Part shown: positions 26,014 to 34,842 of the stretch, piece by piece | Layout of the letters: every line of letters starts with the position of its first letter | How positions within the stretch are numbered: position 1 is the stretch's first letter | Origin: Merdiplasma sp964643295 | GTDB lineage: Bacteria; Bacillota; Clostridia; Lachnospirales; Lachnospiraceae | Reading direction: 5' to 3' | Assembly: GCA_964643295.1 (NCBI GenBank) | Contig: CAZXSN010000002.1 | Coordinates: 1 to 64,000, forward strand | DNA length: 64,000 bases | Translations under genes and position numbers: made by a program | Notes under the pieces: generated by a model | What the model saw: only the letters and a program-made list of their open reading frames with translations | What the model was told of the DNA's origin: nothing | Database searches by the model: none

Positions 26014-26985
26014 TTACAGTCCTTCCAGCGCCAGCAGGCACAAAAGGGCCGTCACCACGGAAAACGTCGTACAGATCCTGGTCTCCGACCAGCCGCAAAG
26101 CTCCAGATGGTGATGAAACGGCGCCATCTTGAAAAACCGCTTTCCGCCGGTTTTCTTAAAATACATCACCTGGATGATATCCGAAACCACTTCGATCACG
26201 TAAATCAGTCCGATGATGGGAAGATAAAGCGGCATCTTCATCATGTAAGCCGCCCCGGCGACAAACCCGCCTAAGGCCAGAGAGCCGGTATCCCCCATAA
26301 ATACCTTTGCCGGATAGACGTTAAAGAGCAAAAATCCCAGCAGAGCTCCCAGCACAGCAGCCGTGACAGGTTCGATGCCGCCGCCAAGCACAGAAGATGC
26401 GACAGTAAAAAAGAGGGCCACCATAACCGTCACGTTGGTCGCCAGCCCGTCCAGTCCGTCCGTTAAGTTGACGCCGTTTACGGTGCCGATCACCGCCAGA
26501 TAGGCCACCGGCGTAGCGATGAGTTTCACCCACATGCCGGAGAGAATCTTTCCGTGGGAAAACGGAAGGCGCACTTCCAAAAGGGAACTGTCCATGATCC
26601 AAAGGTAAACCAAAAACGCGGTCGTTACCAGGATCTGACAGAGCATCTTCTGCCCGGGCGTTAAGCCGTCCGAGCGGTGCAGCTCCACTTTCAGATAATC
26701 GTCGATAAAACCGATGGCTCCAAAACCGAAGGTTAAAAGGAGCACCGGGATAATTCTGGGAAAGCTTTTCAGGTAGAACAAAGAAGCGAGAAGAATGCCG
26801 AACAGAAAGATCAGCCCGCCCATCGTCGGCGTACCGGACTTTTTTAAATGAGACTGCACCCCGTCAGTGCGCTCTGTATTCCCCACTTTTCTCCTGCGCA
26901 GAACGGGAATCAGCATCGGGCTTACGATTACGCTCGCCGCAAACGCCACAAGCAGAGGAAAGAGGATATCTGCCTTGATCAACAT
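26014..26985 (-). CDS. mraY: Phospho-MurNAc-pentapeptide transferase
   Basis: Integral membrane enzyme that makes lipid I from UDP-MurNAc-pentapeptide and undecaprenyl phosphate. 323 residues from the ATG at 26985 (GGAG 6 nt upstream); an ATG four codons earlier at 26997 is also possible. About ten transmembrane helices are visible. Signature stretches are KKSGTPTMGGLIF, GFIDDYLKV (the DD metal site), NLTDGLDGLA, FNVYPAKVFMGDTGSLALGG, and the cytoplasmic HHHLEL triad. Confidence 0.97.
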   Translation of the reverse strand: MLIKADILFPLLVAFAASVIVSPMLIPVLRRRKVGNTERTDGVQSHLKKSGTPTMGGLIFLFGILLASLFYLKSFPRIIPVLLLTFGFGAIGFIDDYLKVELHRSDGLTPGQKMLCQILVTTAFLVYLWIMDSSLLEVRLPFSHGKILSGMWVKLIATPVAYLAVIGTVNGVNLTDGLDGLATNVTVMVALFFTVASSVLGGGIEPVTAAVLGALLGFLLFNVYPAKVFMGDTGSLALGGFVAGAAYMMKMPLYLPIIGLIYVIEVVSDIIQVMYFKKTGGKRFFKMAPFHHHLELCGWSETRICTTFSVVTALLCLLALEGL

Positions 26986-27229
26986 AAGAAACTCCATTTA
27001 GCCGCTCTTATCCGGCGGCACGAAAACCAAACGCTCACCTTTTTTCATTCCTGCTCTTTTGCTTAAAACCATGCGGGAATGCAGGGGCAAAAAAGGAACC
27101 TTCATAATCCATGGAATCTGTTTTCCCCAGGCTTTCAGGTGTAAAATTCGCCCGCATTCCCACTGTGCAGACTTCGTGCAAAGCTCTCGCTAAGCAAAAG
27201 GACGCAGTCTTACTCTTCGCCGAAAGAAA

Positions 27230-29506
27230 CTACTCATTCTCCGCGTCCAGGATATCCTCATTCGTCACCCCGTCCCAGGTCGTATCCTCCGCGGAGCCGT
27301 CTTCCACCGCTTCCGGCGGGGCGGCGATGTTCGGATTTTCCGCCTTGGGATCCACCGCGGCGCTCGGACTCGCCTTATGGGCAAGTTCCTGTACGTTGCC
27401 CCAGGCATCCACGGCGTTGCCGTCCTCATTGATCGAGGCGCCTTCCACCGGCTGCTCGTCCTCGCCGTGCACCACTACGCCGTCCTCATTTACGAAGGCA
27501 TCATTGTAGAGATTTCCGTAGGTATCGAATGCCTGGAAGTACTCTCTCGCCGTGCCTCCCTTCACCACATCCGCCTCGGTAAGCCCCAGATAGGTTAAAA
27601 GGTACGGATCGACATCCTCTGTGGGATATAATCCCAGGTAAGGGAAGACTTCCGTGGCGATCTGGCGAAACAGGGTCTGCGCGAATGTGCTGTCCGCCTG
27701 CTGATAGACGTTCGGCTCGTCAACGACCACGTAGATGACCACTTTCGGATCGTCGATCGGAGCCGCGCCGATAAAGGAAACCAGATACTTTCCCGCCGCG
27801 CGGGTATGCGTTTCCGGGTCAATCTTTTCGGAGGTTCCGGTCTTGCCGCCGGTGCGGTATCCCGGCACCTGGGATTTGCGCCCCGTGCCTTCCTTTACCG
27901 CGGTCTCCAGGTACCGGCGCAGCAGAGCGGATACCTGAGAGGAGATCGGCTGCTTTAAAAGCAGGGCGTCCACATTTTTCTCCACCGAGCCGTCCGCGTT
28001 TAACACCTGGCGGATCATATGCGGCTGATAGTAATAGCCGCCGTTGATCACCGCGCTGAAAGCGGCAATCTCCTGGATCATGCTGCAGGTAAAGCCCTGC
28101 CCGAAAGTACAGGTGGCCAGTTCCACCTCATGCATCGTATTGCGGTTGTAAATGACACCGGCGTTTTCATTCGGCAGATCGATTCCTGTGGGACTGCCGA
28201 AACCGAACAGGCGCTGGTAGGTCGTGAAGTTGCTGATGCCCATCTTCATGCCGATCTGCATCAGCGCGTCGTTGCAGGAATTCACGATCGCGTATTCCAG
28301 CGTCTCCTCGCCGTGTCCGTAAATGTTGTCGCAGTTGATTTTGGTATCGGTGATAAATTCACCGCCGTCGCAGAAATAGTAGTCGCCGTCCACCGTCGCG
28401 CCGACTTCCAGAGCGGAGGAAACCGTGATCGGTTTGACCACGGAACCGGGTTCATACCCTTCCGAGACGCAGAAGTTGCTCCACATCGTGTTGAGCGCGT
28501 CCACGTACTCCTTCTCGCTCATCGACTTGATCTCTGCTCCGCTGTAAATCGCGGACATATCCTGCGGATCGTTAAGGTCAAACGGAGAGTTCGTCGCCAT
28601 GCCAAGGATCGAGCCGTCATTGGGATCCATCACCACCACGCCTAAATTTTTGGCGCCCTTTTCCCTCTTTAAGCTGTCTCCGTAGGTCTTCTCAAACTCC
28701 GCGATGTGCTTTTCCAGGATCTGCTGAATGTTGATATCCAGCGTGGAGACCAGCGTTTTCCCGTGCTCCGGCTCGATGGTCGTTCGCTGAAACTCGGAGT
28801 CCTCGTTTAAATAGCCAAAGGTCCTCCCGTTGGTCCCGTTTAGGAGCGAATCGTAGGAGGCCTCGAGACCGCACACGCCCTCGCCGATATCATTGGAAAA
28901 GCCGATCACGTTGCTGGCCAGTGAGCCGTAAGGGTAATCGCGCTGATATTCCTCCTCAAACCAGACGCCGACCACGTTCTGGAGTCTCTGGCGCTCCTCG
29001 GAGGTTAGGTTTCTGGAACTGTCTAAAGAGACATACGCCTCATAGGCTTCCTTCTCCTCCTGCGTGGCTTTCTGCTTGACCACCTGATACTGGCTGTCCT
29101 TCGTCTTTTCGTTCGTGATGCGGTCGCGCACCTCGCTCTCGCTAAGTCCCAGGGAAGTGCAGACCGCGTCGACGGTCGGCTCCAGATAGTTCTCATTGCT
29201 GTTGATCGCCAGACAGTCCAGGACAACGTTGTAGACACGGTCGCTTTTGGCCAGGATAATCCCGTTGGTATCCCGGATTTCGCCGCGTCTGAAGGGAAGC
29301 GTCCGGCTGTCATAACTTTGCTGGGAAAGCACCTGCCTGGCATACGTGCTGCCTCTTTTGGTGGTAATGTAGGTGATTCTTACCAGCAGGATCACAAGCA
29401 TGAATATAACAAATGCAAATACAGCCTGCAGCTTTATTTGCATTCTCATGGTAAACCGTCGTTCTCTTTTTTTCTCTTTTCTTTCCCTTCGACCAGAATT
29501 CGCCAA
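27230..29506 (-). CDS. ftsI: Class B penicillin-binding protein (FtsI/SpoVD type)
   Basis: Septal peptidoglycan transpeptidase. 758 residues, long for the family. One transmembrane helix lies at about 26-46, then the dimerisation domain (SQQSYDSRTLPFRRGEIRDTNG), then the transpeptidase domain: active-site SVVK in EPGSVVKPIT, SCN in IVNSCNDALM, and KTGT in GGKTGTSEK. There is no PASTA domain. After about residue 640 an acidic tail holds DTYGNLY, NEDGVVV and NEDGNAV units and a final Ala/Pro/Glu-rich end. The TTG start at 29506 is preferred (AGGTGAT upstream, overlapping the ftsL stop); an ATG at 29449 is the alternative. FtsI versus SpoVD cannot be decided from sequence alone. Confidence 0.93.
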   Translation of the reverse strand: MANSGRRERKEKKRERRFTMRMQIKLQAVFAFVIFMLVILLVRITYITTKRGSTYARQVLSQQSYDSRTLPFRRGEIRDTNGIILAKSDRVYNVVLDCLAINSNENYLEPTVDAVCTSLGLSESEVRDRITNEKTKDSQYQVVKQKATQEEKEAYEAYVSLDSSRNLTSEERQRLQNVVGVWFEEEYQRDYPYGSLASNVIGFSNDIGEGVCGLEASYDSLLNGTNGRTFGYLNEDSEFQRTTIEPEHGKTLVSTLDINIQQILEKHIAEFEKTYGDSLKREKGAKNLGVVVMDPNDGSILGMATNSPFDLNDPQDMSAIYSGAEIKSMSEKEYVDALNTMWSNFCVSEGYEPGSVVKPITVSSALEVGATVDGDYYFCDGGEFITDTKINCDNIYGHGEETLEYAIVNSCNDALMQIGMKMGISNFTTYQRLFGFGSPTGIDLPNENAGVIYNRNTMHEVELATCTFGQGFTCSMIQEIAAFSAVINGGYYYQPHMIRQVLNADGSVEKNVDALLLKQPISSQVSALLRRYLETAVKEGTGRKSQVPGYRTGGKTGTSEKIDPETHTRAAGKYLVSFIGAAPIDDPKVVIYVVVDEPNVYQQADSTFAQTLFRQIATEVFPYLGLYPTEDVDPYLLTYLGLTEADVVKGGTAREYFQAFDTYGNLYNDAFVNEDGVVVHGEDEQPVEGASINEDGNAVDAWGNVQELAHKASPSAAVDPKAENPNIAAPPEAVEDGSAEDTTWDGVTNEDILDAENE

Positions 29507-29514
29507 AAAATCAC

Positions 29515-30003
29515 CTATTCCGCAGGTATCTCCTGATACTGTCTCACATAGTCGTGCTCCGACCCGTCATACGTCCGGATCTGTCTGTCGCTCGCGTACA
29601 CCATGCCGTACTCCTCCATGGCGGTCTTTTTTAAGGCCTCCAGATCAACGGAGGAGACGATGCGGTTGTACACGGAATCGTTTTCCAGTTTCAAAGAGGA
29701 AAGCTCGCTGCTTAATGCCGTCACGGTCTTCTGATCGGAGACATACTGCGCCTGCAGGCGTAAATAGTTGATGCAGACGCACACGGTCAGCACCGCGGCC
29801 AGAGTGAGAAAGATCACGTAGCGAAAGTTCATGCGCACCGCCTTGCGGCGCGTGGAGTGCACCAGGCGGATTGTCTCTTTCGGCTCCGCTGTCACCTTGC
29901 GGACGGTATTGCCCTCCACATAGACAGAACTTACCGCAGGGCTATTCTGCGAGCGCATGGGACGCGTTTTTAATTCTTCAGTTTTCTCCCCGCTTTTCGC
30001 CAT
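29515..30003 (-). CDS. ftsL: FtsL-like division protein
   Basis: Small bitopic division protein, 162 residues. A charged cytoplasmic N-terminus of about 58 residues is followed by a transmembrane helix (VIFLTLAAVLTVCVCINYL) and a leucine-zipper-like coiled coil (about 85-125), which in the family pairs with DivIC. Identity rests on topology and on position between rsmH and the PBP gene, since FtsL sequence is poorly conserved. A GTG at 30006 just before the ATG could also start it. Confidence 0.85.
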   Translation of the reverse strand: MAKSGEKTEELKTRPMRSQNSPAVSSVYVEGNTVRKVTAEPKETIRLVHSTRRKAVRMNFRYVIFLTLAAVLTVCVCINYLRLQAQYVSDQKTVTALSSELSSLKLENDSVYNRIVSSVDLEALKKTAMEEYGMVYASDRQIRTYDGSEHDYVRQYQEIPAE

Positions 30004-30018
30004 CACAAAATTCTCCCC

Positions 30019-30993
30019 TTACTCCAGCTCCCAGGATTTGATCCGCCTTACGGGTTTCGCTCCCCTTTCAAAAACCCGCAGCTTTGCGCTTTTTGAGCGC
30101 GGATTCTCCTGGATTTCCTTTTCCCCGGGCTGTACCGGCTTTTTCGTAATCACCGTTCCCCGGGAAGTTCTGCCGCACACACAGACCGGAAATTCTTTCG
30201 GACAGATGCACGGATTCTCGTTTTCCCGAAATTTATTTTTTACGATGCGGTCTTCCAGTGAATGGAAAGTGATCACGCAGATGCGCCCGCCATCCTTTAA
30301 AAGGCCGATCATATCGTCCAGTGAATTCTCCAACAGCTCCAGTTCGTGATTGACCTCAATCCGAATAGCCTGGAATGTCCTTTTGGCCGGGTGTCCCCCT
30401 TCCGCCCGAAACTTCGCTGGTATCCCCGCTTTTATAAGTTGAATTAACTCCCCAGTCGTTTCAATTACTTTTTTCTTTCGGGCACTTACGATCTGCCTGG
30501 CGATGTTCTTCGCAAAGCGTTCCTCCCCGTAATCCCGTAAGACGCGGGTAAGGTGCGCCTCGCTGTACTCGTTCACAACATTCCAGGCAGAAAATTCCTG
30601 TCTCTGATCCATCCTCATGTCCAGCGGCACGTCTTCCCGGTAAGTAAACCCGCGGCCAGCGTTGTCCAGTTGGTAAGAGGAGACCCCCAGATCCAAAATG
30701 ACTCCATCCAACGATGTAACACCGAGTTCTGCGAGCTTAGGTTTCATCTCACAGTAGTTGCTGTGCAGAATCGTCACTTTGCCCGCGAAAGGCGAAAGCG
30801 TAAGCTTCGCCGCCTCCACTGCTTCGGCATCCCGGTCAAAACCGATCAGCCTTCCCCCTTCGGAAAGCCGCCGGCAGATCTCGAAGGAATGACCGCCGCC
30901 GCCGATGGTGCCGTCGCAATAGATGCCCTCCGGCCGGATTCGCAAATATTCCATGCATTCCGCAAGCAGCACAGGCTGGTGCTTAAATTCCAT
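30019..30993 (-). CDS. rsmH: 16S rRNA m4C1402 methyltransferase
   Basis: SAM-dependent N4-methylation of C1402 in the ribosomal P site. 324 residues. Motifs are HQPVLLAECMEYL, DGTIGGGGHS (SAM site), GVILDLGVSS, FQAIRIEVN, and ICVITFHSLEDRIVK. The Cys-rich ending (CICPKEFPVCVCG) is typical. GGGAGG lies 6 nt before the ATG. It follows mraZ by 15 bp. Confidence 0.97.
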   Translation of the reverse strand: MEFKHQPVLLAECMEYLRIRPEGIYCDGTIGGGGHSFEICRRLSEGGRLIGFDRDAEAVEAAKLTLSPFAGKVTILHSNYCEMKPKLAELGVTSLDGVILDLGVSSYQLDNAGRGFTYREDVPLDMRMDQRQEFSAWNVVNEYSEAHLTRVLRDYGEERFAKNIARQIVSARKKKVIETTGELIQLIKAGIPAKFRAEGGHPAKRTFQAIRIEVNHELELLENSLDDMIGLLKDGGRICVITFHSLEDRIVKNKFRENENPCICPKEFPVCVCGRTSRGTVITKKPVQPGEKEIQENPRSKSAKLRVFERGAKPVRRIKSWELE

Positions 30994-31008
30994 ACAATCC
31001 TCCCCAGG

Positions 31009-31440
31009 TTATATGTCTAATCCCAGCTGCGCCATCTGCTCCGCGATATCATCCATATCGCCGCACGCATTGTTTTCCGTCCACTTTGCCTTGCTCCAGA
31101 TTTCGATCCGATTGAGCATACCGGCCAGAACGACATCCTTGTCCAGACCCGCAAATTCTCTCAACGTTGCCGGTAAGAGAACCCTCCCCTGCTTGTCCAG
31201 CTCACATGGCGTGGCACCCGCTACAAAGAAACGGGTGAACTGTCTTGCGCCTTTCTGTGTAAGCGGCAAGGTGCGCAGTTTCTCCTCGAAAGCCTGCCAT
31301 TCATTCTGGGGGAAGACAAACAGACAGCCGTCCAGCCCCTTTGTCACTATAAACTCATCGCCCAGAGGCTCTCTGAATTTAGAGGGAATGATCAGCCTGC
31401 CTTTGGTGTCCACTGTATGGTTGTATTCACCCATGAACAT
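31009..31440 (-). CDS. mraZ: Transcriptional regulator MraZ
   Basis: AbrB-like DNA-binding protein that forms a ring and represses its own division operon. 143 residues. Two SpoVT/AbrB-like repeats are visible: MGEYNHTVDTKGRLIIPSKFRE at the start and CELDKQGRVLLPATLREFAG near residue 75. Two adjacent ATG codons (31443 and 31440) fit; the second gives the usual MFMGEYNH start. Its predicted operator lies directly upstream at 31507-31530. Confidence 0.96.
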   Translation of the reverse strand: MFMGEYNHTVDTKGRLIIPSKFREPLGDEFIVTKGLDGCLFVFPQNEWQAFEEKLRTLPLTQKGARQFTRFFVAGATPCELDKQGRVLLPATLREFAGLDKDVVLAGMLNRIEIWSKAKWTENNACGDMDDIAEQMAQLGLDI

Positions 31441-31506
31441 CATCGACTACCTTCTTTCAAACAGGGCCGCCAGGAGTGCTAAAAGCCACAATTCCTCCCT
31501 TTTGCC

Positions 31507-31530
31507 CCACGGATCACCACTTCTCACCAC
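31507..31530 (-). promoter_or_regulatory. Three-box MraZ operator
   Basis: Read on the minus strand, GTGG occurs at 31530-31527, 31520-31517 and 31510-31507, with exact 10-bp spacing; the first two are full AAGTGG boxes. Direct repeats at 10-bp intervals are the known MraZ binding pattern. They start about 11 bp downstream of the -10 box, so the bound repressor would sit over the start site. Confidence 0.85.
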
Positions 31531-31540
31531 TTATGTCCCT

Positions 31541-31569
31541 ATTCTAGACGATGTCCGAGAAAAAAACAA
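31541..31569 (-). promoter_or_regulatory. Sigma-A promoter of the mraZ cluster
   Basis: On the minus strand TTGTTT (31564-31569), 17 bp, TAGAAT (31541-31546), directly upstream of the MraZ boxes and about 100 bp before mraZ. Confidence 0.8.
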
Positions 31570-32430
31570 GGGGAAAATTTGTTTGTTTAAGAGGATGGAA
31601 AAGGAAAGCTATGGCAGGTTCGAAGAAAGAGTTTTCCCGGAAACGGCAGGGAATCCGAAGCTCCGCGATTCCAATCCCCCGCCGGCCAAAGAAGCGAATC
31701 GTCCGGGGAGCGGTGAATCTTCCCAAAGGTGGGGCGCTAGCCCATCGATGCCGGCGAAAAGAACCTGTCCACTGGATGGAAGATAGAAAATTTTGGTGAA
31801 TGAAATGTGCGATAAATAATGATGAATATGTTTAGATCCACAAGTCATCGTAACAGCACAATGTCCGGGCATTTCGATTATACAGCATAAAGTTACATCT
31901 CCTTATGCTCCCTTAGTCTGACGCGGAAGGAAAGAAATGAGATCAGAAGTACCTTCCCGCTAAGGAAGAAAGACTCTGGGTTATCGAAATTTTAGGCATA
32001 CATGGAAAAATTGTGGGAAATATGGAAATGGCATCTATGTGATAAAATCTTTAAATGAGTATTGAATTAATATGGTGATATGGGAAATTGTAAGATCTCA
32101 AAAGGAAAAAGAATGTATTCTTATGGCCAAGCATATACATATACCCTATTAGGAGGAGAAATATAAAAGCTTATGCATTTCTCAAGGTATACATATATCC
32201 CGCGCATTTCCCGACATTTTCAACCCTCTTTCGATTCCTGGCATTTCCTGCTCATATTTTCATGTGCAGTTCAAATGGGTCCAGCATCTTCAAAGTCATT
32301 AGGAAGTTCTTGTGATGAATCCTTCCTCTTTCCATCTGTGAATAAGAGTGCATTTTAAAGAAATACGGCTATAAATGTTCCTCCACGTACCGCTCTGATT
32401 CTCGCTTTCACAAAATCTGCTGTTCACATA
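31570..32430. other. Long intergenic region with AT-rich core
   Basis: About 860 bp between the mraZ promoter and the next gene's terminator. The 31800-32400 part is much richer in A and T than the coding DNA. An AGGAGGAG at 32153 precedes a 61-codon frame (32173-32358) by 13 nt, but the protein matches nothing I know and the spacing is poor. Part of this may be a decayed gene. Confidence 0.4.
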
Positions 32431-32460
32431 AAAACAGGCCCGTTTCGTTCGGACCTGTTC
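32431..32460 (-). terminator. Terminator of the RelA/SpoT-domain gene
   Basis: AACAGG(C)CCG at 32433-32442 pairs with CGG(A)CCTGTT at 32450-32459. On the minus strand a T run follows. It lies about 135 bp beyond the stop at 32595. Confidence 0.75.
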
Positions 32461-32594
32461 CTTATTCTCTATCTTATCTTCTTCTGTCTTCTGTCCGCGG
32501 CCTGCACTCTAAGATCTGATGATCCTGCGGCATCTGTATCGCTGATACGAAGGAATGGATTATCCTTGGGCACGTATCTTTCTCCACTCCGATT

Positions 32595-34535
32595 TTACCG
32601 GGGGATCTCGGTTAGGATTTCCAGCTTGAAGCCTTCCCACATGTTTGCGGAGACATTCCAGTCACGAAGATCGGTCACGATCTTATGGTAGAATGCCTGC
32701 CCGCCGCGCACGATATCATAGGTGCGGGCATCCGTCCTGGCCTCCAGATGGCGGCCAAAACTGCAGTTTTTCACATCCTCCGGTCCATAATCATCCACAG
32801 GACCGTCCGGCCAGAGAATATACAGACGGGGAACCGCGTCTTCCTCCTCTCCGCCGATCCCGGCGATATCCAGAAGTTTCCGCCCCACATCTTCATAGCA
32901 GGTGAAGACATGGGCATAGCGCCATACCGTTCTCGTAAAATCGGACACCCGAAACTGGCCCAGCCACTCCTCGTCCATCATCCCTTCCGGCGTTCCTTTA
33001 GAGACAATCAGCACAATCGGGAATACCCGCTCCTCATCATCGATGGCCCGGTTGATCTCATCCAGCTGCTCCTCGCGCAGAATCCGCCGCCTATTTAAAC
33101 ACTCGATGCCGTTAAAGACTCCCACGTTGTCCACGATCGTCTTGTAATAGCCCGGATAACTGAAGTAGATCCCCGCGCTTTCCTGCGCGGAACGGTCATC
33201 CCGGTCCGGTTCCGCGTAGCCGTTGATGAGCTTCAGCATGATCCTTTCCTTTGAGTCCTTCTCCAGGCAGGCCTCGGAAAACCAGATACGCCCTCCCACT
33301 TCCGGATCCATATGCCGCACATGCATGTTCATGCGCAGATTCTCCGCATCATAGTTGACCGCCACATGGTAGGCCAGGATATCCGCGTGAAAAGTGGAAG
33401 GCTCCTGCGGCATGTTTTTAAACAGGCCCCCGAACTTCTGCAGAATCCACTGATAGATGCAGTCCGCCGAAAGTTCGAAAATTCTGCGCAGTGTCAGCGG
33501 CTCTTCCTCGTGAATCCGGTTGCCGTCCACCTGGGTGCGCATCTGAAACACCGGATGCCTGGTCAGCGGCTTGAACTCATAACTCCTGGTTTCCACCAGG
33601 ATATCCTCCCGCCCGTCATTGTAGACATCGTGCTCCCGAAAGATCGCCGTCAGACGGCTGTCATGAAAGCTGCTGTCGTTTAACACCGCGATGATCGTGT
33701 TCACGTTGATGGGGATCCTGCGGCTGCGCTTAAACAGCTGCTCCACCAGATCCTTCTTGCTGGTTTTAAAGATCCGCTTCGCCAGGCTGTCGATCTGATC
33801 CTTGTCGTCATTTAAGAGCTGCTCCACCTCCGGATAGATGGAAGCATCCCCCATCTTCAGGCGAAAATGGCTCTTGATCATATCGCTCCAGCGCCCGGAC
33901 TTGTAAAGGGCATGGCCCAAATCCTCAAACAGGGTGACCATGGACTTGTCACACAGCTCCAGCGTGGCTAAAATACTGTTAAAATACCGGGAAAAACCCT
34001 GATAGTCCTTCCAGAGCTCCTCCCCCTTATACCGCATGTCGTGCTCGATCTCATGCCAGCCCTCAAAGAACATGGTCTTGATCTGCACTTCAAACGTATC
34101 ATCGATATACATCTCCCAGGTATCGGAAGAAATCTCATTCTTCAGATACTCCGGCAGACGAAATACGCCGTTTAGCTTGGTCGGCTTGAATTCCTCCTCG
34201 CTGCGCTCGGAGGTAGACCACTCCAGGGCCTCAAAGGTATTCTCCATGATGCTGCGGCAGATGTCCACGTCATCGTCAAAGTAGAGATTAATCCGCACAC
34301 CGACCAAATCCTGCAGCTTGCGGTCATCCCCGTACTCCTTCTGTTCAAACTTACGCGCCATGGATGACGCCGTCTTTGTCCTGGAAAACACACGAAAATA
34401 CAGACCGCACTGTTCCAGCCGGTCACTGATGATTCTCTTTAAGTCATGTTCCACGATGGATGGAACTTTTACCCGTGATGCCAGTTCTTCTTTTGTAAAA
34501 ACGATCCTCCCCTGTTCAAACACCAGTATCACCAC
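32595..34535 (-). CDS. RelA/SpoT synthetase-domain protein with large unknown C-terminus
   Basis: 646 residues. Residues about 35-190 match the (p)ppGpp synthetase fold: RTKTASSMARKF (52-63), DLVGVRI (76-82), and EVQIKTMFFEGWHEIEHDMRYK (149-170). The last is close to small alarmone synthetases of the RelP/RelQ type. Key positions (Arg/Lys/Ser of the first motif, Asp76, Glu149, Tyr-Lys at 169-170) are kept, so activity is plausible. There is no HD hydrolase, TGS or ACT domain. The remaining 450 residues, with several Trp-rich aromatic segments, match no domain I recognise. The start is unsure; GTG codons at 34535 and 34532 are the best available and have no strong ribosome site. The gene stands alone with its own terminator. 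Confidence 0.72.
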   Translation of the reverse strand: MVILVFEQGRIVFTKEELASRVKVPSIVEHDLKRIISDRLEQCGLYFRVFSRTKTASSMARKFEQKEYGDDRKLQDLVGVRINLYFDDDVDICRSIMENTFEALEWSTSERSEEEFKPTKLNGVFRLPEYLKNEISSDTWEMYIDDTFEVQIKTMFFEGWHEIEHDMRYKGEELWKDYQGFSRYFNSILATLELCDKSMVTLFEDLGHALYKSGRWSDMIKSHFRLKMGDASIYPEVEQLLNDDKDQIDSLAKRIFKTSKKDLVEQLFKRSRRIPINVNTIIAVLNDSSFHDSRLTAIFREHDVYNDGREDILVETRSYEFKPLTRHPVFQMRTQVDGNRIHEEEPLTLRRIFELSADCIYQWILQKFGGLFKNMPQEPSTFHADILAYHVAVNYDAENLRMNMHVRHMDPEVGGRIWFSEACLEKDSKERIMLKLINGYAEPDRDDRSAQESAGIYFSYPGYYKTIVDNVGVFNGIECLNRRRILREEQLDEINRAIDDEERVFPIVLIVSKGTPEGMMDEEWLGQFRVSDFTRTVWRYAHVFTCYEDVGRKLLDIAGIGGEEEDAVPRLYILWPDGPVDDYGPEDVKNCSFGRHLEARTDARTYDIVRGGQAFYHKIVTDLRDWNVSANMWEGFKLEILTEIPR

Positions 34536-34842
34536 CCGTACTTCTTAACTTTTTTCAGTATAACAGATTTTGCAGAACTTACAGCGTCTTTTCCTGCTAA
34601 CTTAAAATCAGGCAGAAAAGAAAGGTAAGGTTTTCCGCCCCAGTAAGGATTTAAAAGACGCAGGGTACCGCTTTGTTTTCCTCTTTCCTCTAACCCTTTA
34701 CTTTCAGGAAACACAAAAACTTGAAAACTTTTGAACATCTGCGCAGCCCAAAGGACCAATCCGTTCCGCACATTTCTGGGCATAAATGCCGTCAGCAAAA
34801 GCCGGTCCGAAACTTAAATTTCCCCGGCGGGAATTTTCCTTC
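34536..34842. other. Intergenic region upstream of the synthetase-like gene
   Basis: About 300 bp. A minus-strand frame of 89 codons (34529-34798) overlaps the start of the synthetase-like gene, but begins at TTG without a ribosome site and has no recognisable domain; I do not call it. The promoter of the downstream gene should lie here. Confidence 0.4.

Noticed and set aside
27000..27229. A possible gene or riboswitch between the PBP gene and mraY
   Set aside because: Only one weak inverted repeat (GGGAATGC with GCATTCCC) is visible; no known aptamer core or open frame.
32173..32358. Small gene of 61 codons after an AGGAGGAG
   Set aside because: Spacing of 13 nt is poor, the product has no recognisable features, and the region is AT-rich like decayed DNA.
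34529..34798. An 89-codon minus-strand frame before the synthetase-like gene
   Set aside because: TTG start without a ribosome site, overlaps the next gene, no family resemblance.
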